Assembly (NCBI RefSeq): GCF_036689815.1
Contig: NZ_JBAHUR010000007.1
Span: 62,001 to 126,000 of the forward strand
DNA: 64,000 bases
Direction: 5' to 3'
Origin: Magnetovibrio sp. PR-2
Lineage (GTDB): Bacteria > Pseudomonadota > Alphaproteobacteria > Rhodospirillales > Magnetovibrionaceae
Shown: piece after piece, positions 61,756-64,000 of the stretch
Position numbering within the stretch: the first letter of the stretch is position 1
How the letters are laid out: each line of letters begins with the position of its first letter
Notes under the pieces: generated by a model
What the model saw: only the letters and a program-made list of their open reading frames with translations
Databases searched by the model: none
What the model was told of the DNA's origin: nothing
Translations under genes and position numbers: made by a program

Positions 61756-62184
61756 CTATTGTTCCGTTTCAGAGACCGGTTCGCGGCTCGGTTTGGTGAT
61801 GACGTATATGGCACCGAAGGTGATGAACGCGGTTGCAGCAAATTTGGCGACGGCGGGCGCTTCGCTAAACCCGATGACGTAAATCAAACTTAACGCCATA
61901 CCGCCAATGGCTGCGATTTTTCCATGCAAGGGGATGACGCGGTGTTTGTCCCAGCGTTGTAGGGACGGACCGAAGCGAGGATGGTTGTAGAGCCAGTTGT
62001 GAAGCTCTTCAGATCCGTTGGCAAAGGCCCAGAGCGCCAAAATCATGAACAAGACGGTCGGCATCACCGGCAAAAATGCACCGATCACGCCCAAGGCAAA
62101 AAAAATCCAACCCAAAGCAATGAAGACATGCTTCTTGCAGGCAGCAGGGATGGATGTGTTTGTCTCTTTGGGTTCGTTCGTCAT
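61756..62184 (-). CDS. DUF454 (YbaN-like) inner-membrane protein
   Basis: The 142-aa protein has the DUF454 pattern: LGWIFFALGVIGAFLPVMPT (helix 1), VLFMILALWAFANGSEELHN, then LYNHPRFGPSLQRW and two C-terminal helices (IAAIGGMALSLIYVIGF, ATAFITFGAIYVITK). Four membrane helices in all. Function unknown for the family. The N-terminal ACKKH may be cytoplasmic. It is convergent with the H1-like gene. Confidence 0.88.
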   Translation of the reverse strand: MTNEPKETNTSIPAACKKHVFIALGWIFFALGVIGAFLPVMPTVLFMILALWAFANGSEELHNWLYNHPRFGPSLQRWDKHRVIPLHGKIAAIGGMALSLIYVIGFSEAPAVAKFAATAFITFGAIYVITKPSREPVSETEQ

Positions 62185-62309
62185 GTTTGCATGTCCACTG
62201 GCGTGAATGTGGGGGTGTCGTTTTCGAACGCCAACTCATTTTATCGAAACACGTCCCACTTCACCATTGATATTGCCCCCCGTTCGGGCCACATGGGGAG
62301 GGCATAAGT

Positions 62310-62342
62310 ATGAAAGACCTCTTTGACGATGAAAAATTGTGA
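62310..62342 (+). CDS. Possible 10-aa upstream ORF
   Basis: ATG at 62310 opens MKDLFDDEKL and stops at 62342. It has the best Shine-Dalgarno in this stretch (GGGGAGGG, 7 nt upstream) and overlaps the start of the next gene in another frame, so translation of this peptide could feed ribosomes into that gene. It is too short to judge by sequence. Confidence 0.3.
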   Translation: MKDLFDDEKL

Positions 62343-62787
62343 CGATTGCCCTGGCTCCGTGAAATGCACAAGCACGCTGCTGCATCCCATATTGGTACAA
62401 GTGTACGATCTCTATGCAGGTGGGACACGCGATAAGTTCGACATTTTATTTTCCCTCAGTGATGACGACGAAGAAGCGTTGGAGCTCTGCGATGCCCAAG
62501 TTTCGCGCGCGTGTTGGACCAAGGCTGCTTTGCTGGCCATGGTCGATGTGGTGATGCGCCTGTCAAAGAACGATTTGTCAAACGATCCTGAACGGGCACT
62601 TTACGGTGTGATTGAAACCGCGCGCGATGCTTTTTCCAGTTTCCCGTGGCACATAGAAGAGTTGGTGGATCAAGCGCCAGAGCTGTATGCTTTGATCCTG
62701 GAGCGTTGCGAAACGCCTGAGCTCTGTAACACCATATCCAAGCGGGCCTTCATCAAAGCCTGTAAAGACATTGCCTACACGACTTGA
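62329..62787 (+). CDS. Hypothetical protein with N-terminal cysteines
   Basis: No family recognised. From the ATG at 62329 the 152-aa protein starts MKNCDDCPGSVKC, with Cys4, Cys7 and Cys13, then a helical body (LFSLSDDDEEALELCDAQVS, VVMRLSKNDLSNDPERALYG) and a second Cys-rich end (ERCETPELCNTISK). The N-terminal C-x2-C could bind a metal. The frame also allows TTG at 62323. The overlap with the 10-aa ORF leaves its own ribosome site weak. It is followed after 15 nt by the M20 gene. Confidence 0.6.
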   Translation: MKNCDDCPGSVKCTSTLLHPILVQVYDLYAGGTRDKFDILFSLSDDDEEALELCDAQVSRACWTKAALLAMVDVVMRLSKNDLSNDPERALYGVIETARDAFSSFPWHIEELVDQAPELYALILERCETPELCNTISKRAFIKACKDIAYTT

Positions 62788-62802
62788 ACGACAGGACGGA
62801 CC

Positions 62803-63972
62803 ATGACCCTCAATCTTGCCCCTGGTATTGAAGCTTACGTGGACACCATGAAAGCGTGGCGGCGCGACATCCATGCGCATCCCGAAACCGCATTTGAAGA
62901 GGTTCGCACAGCTGCGCTGGTGGCTGAGCAGCTGAAAAGTTTCGGACTTGAGGTGCATACAGGCTTTGCCAAAACCGGGGTGGTTGGCGTCTTGGACCAT
63001 GGTGACGGTCCGGCCATTGGTTTGCGCGCCGATATGGATGCACTGTTTATGGATGAGTTGACGGGCTTGGACTATGCCTCGATCCACGCCGGAAAAATGC
63101 ATGCGTGCGGGCACGATGGACACACGGCCATGCTGTTGGGGGCGGCGAAGTATCTCAGCGAAACGAAATTCTTCAAAGGCCGTGTCGTGTTCATCTTCCA
63201 ACCTGCCGAAGAAGGCGAGGGCGGGGCCAAAAATATGGTTGAAGAGGGTTTGTTCGAAAAGTTCCCCGTTGATGGCGTCTACGGCCTTCACAATTGGCCG
63301 GGGATGGACGTGGGGACATTTGCCGTGACGCCTGGCCCCATCATGGCGGCTTATACGTCGTTTGAAGCCCGCATTCAGGGACAAGGTGCACATGGTGGTA
63401 TGCCGCACTTAGGCGTTGACCCGGTTGTTGTTGCGGCGCAAGTCATCACCGCATGGCAAGGCATCGTCAGCCGCACCATCGACCCGCAAGACGCCGGCGT
63501 TATTTCTGTGACGCAAATTCATGCCGGCGATGCGTATAACGTCATTCCCGACAGTGTGGAGCTCAAAGGCGCCATCCGGTCGTTCCGTGAAGCGGTGGGC
63601 GATCATCTGTGGACCCGAATGAAGGAATTGGCGTCGGGGATTTGCACAGGCTATGGCGCGGACTTTACGCTGGAACGCCACAGAAGCTATCCGGCCACCA
63701 TCAATTCCGACACCGAATCCGGCCTGGCTGCCATGGCGGCGGCGGATGTGGTGGGGCACGAAAATGTTGATCACCACCCGGTGCCCAGCATGGGCGCGGA
63801 AGACTTCGCCTATATGCTTGAGGCCTGCCCCGGTAGCTACGTGTGGATGGGCAACGGCCCAGGCACAGGCGGTTGTTTGCTCCACAATCCCAAATACGAC
63901 TTCAACGATGAAGCCTTGGCCGTGGGCGCGAGCTATTGGGTCAAGCTGGTGGGAAACGTCCTGGCTGATTAG
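62803..63972 (+). CDS. M20D-family amidohydrolase (hippurate/N-acyl-amino-acid hydrolase type)
   Basis: The 389-aa metallopeptidase has MKAWRRDIHAHPETAFEEVR (~15-34), GLRADMDALFMDEL (~77), the metal motif GKMHACGHDGHTAMLLGAAK (~98-117), the catalytic Glu pair FQPAEEGEGGAKNMVEEG (~132) and the dimerisation domain with YTSFEARIQGQGAHGGMPH. Members cleave N-acyl, hippuryl or auxin-type amide bonds; the exact substrate is unknown. The ATG at 62803 follows GACAGGACGGACC. Confidence 0.93.
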   Translation: MTLNLAPGIEAYVDTMKAWRRDIHAHPETAFEEVRTAALVAEQLKSFGLEVHTGFAKTGVVGVLDHGDGPAIGLRADMDALFMDELTGLDYASIHAGKMHACGHDGHTAMLLGAAKYLSETKFFKGRVVFIFQPAEEGEGGAKNMVEEGLFEKFPVDGVYGLHNWPGMDVGTFAVTPGPIMAAYTSFEARIQGQGAHGGMPHLGVDPVVVAAQVITAWQGIVSRTIDPQDAGVISVTQIHAGDAYNVIPDSVELKGAIRSFREAVGDHLWTRMKELASGICTGYGADFTLERHRSYPATINSDTESGLAAMAAADVVGHENVDHHPVPSMGAEDFAYMLEACPGSYVWMGNGPGTGGCLLHNPKYDFNDEALAVGASYWVKLVGNVLAD

Positions 63973-64000
63973 GCGCGGCTTAAGCGTCCAAGCTGTTGAT

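Overview
This window is a chromosomal segment of an alphaproteobacterium, most likely a marine Rhodospirillales-type organism; the taxon is inferred from gene order and family resemblance, not from a search. Supporting signs are a dcw cell-wall/division cluster ending ftsQ-ftsA-ftsZ-lpxC, a separate F0 ATP synthase operon (atpI-B-E-b'-b) with a duplicated b-type stalk subunit, two-subunit GlyRS (glyQ/glyS), pyruvate phosphate dikinase, AcuI, DUF2007 and many stand-alone receiver domains. Most genes use G/C-ending codons, so the few AT-rich patches stand out.

Layout. 1-14.6 kb (all +): the 3' tail of ftsW, then murG-murC-murB-ddl-ftsQ-ftsA-ftsZ, a strong terminator, lpxC, bamD, recN and ligA. 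14.6-16.7 kb: an AT-rich patch with small unknown genes, an orphan HisKA-only protein, a cluster of DnaA-box-like 9-mers and a perfect 18-bp palindrome. 16.7-24.6 kb (-): the F0 operon from a near-consensus promoter, smc, a DsbA-like thiol oxidoreductase and dciA. 24.6-29.1 kb: mutY, a LuxO-type sigma-54 activator facing an Hpt gene (LuxU-like), apt, and two tandem cytochromes c. 29.2-38.9 kb: an orphan TRAP-type binding protein, a receiver, a cNMP-binding protein, a TPR-B12-radical SAM protein, and a pair made of a receiver with Glu at the phosphorylation site beside an Hpt-like protein with Tyr at the His position, followed by an alpha/beta hydrolase.

39-56.8 kb: tRNA-Pro(CGG), polyprenyl synthase, DUF2007, a TrmN6-like methyltransferase, an intergenic palindromic repeat, glyQ-glyS, ppdK, an ArsC-like protein lacking its nucleophilic Cys, a methyltransferase, ygfZ, a four-gene overlapping glycan operon (GT9-GT2-GT4-AsnB), pyrC, acuI and a diheme cytochrome c. 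57.0-58.4 kb: a tRNA with anticodon CAT followed by a 1.3-kb AT-rich islet bounded by a 9-bp repeat of the tRNA 3' end, carrying a 54-aa small protein and a translationally coupled 202-aa unknown. 58.5-60.9 kb: two receivers, a membrane coiled-coil protein and a small helical protein. 61-64 kb: a helix-hairpin-helix protein with a histone H1-like Lys/Ala/Pro tail, DUF454, an unknown, and an M20 amidohydrolase.

How it fits together: the left third is housekeeping (wall synthesis, division, DNA repair, ATP synthesis, chromosome organisation). The middle and right are rich in phosphorelay parts, with receivers, Hpt proteins and a HisKA fragment, but no complete sensor kinase lies in the window, so their kinases must be elsewhere. 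The best candidates for undescribed biology are the degenerate receiver/Hpt pair, the tRNA-bounded two-gene islet, and the AT-rich patch at 14.6-16.7 kb. All identifications come from reading the sequence; no database search was run.
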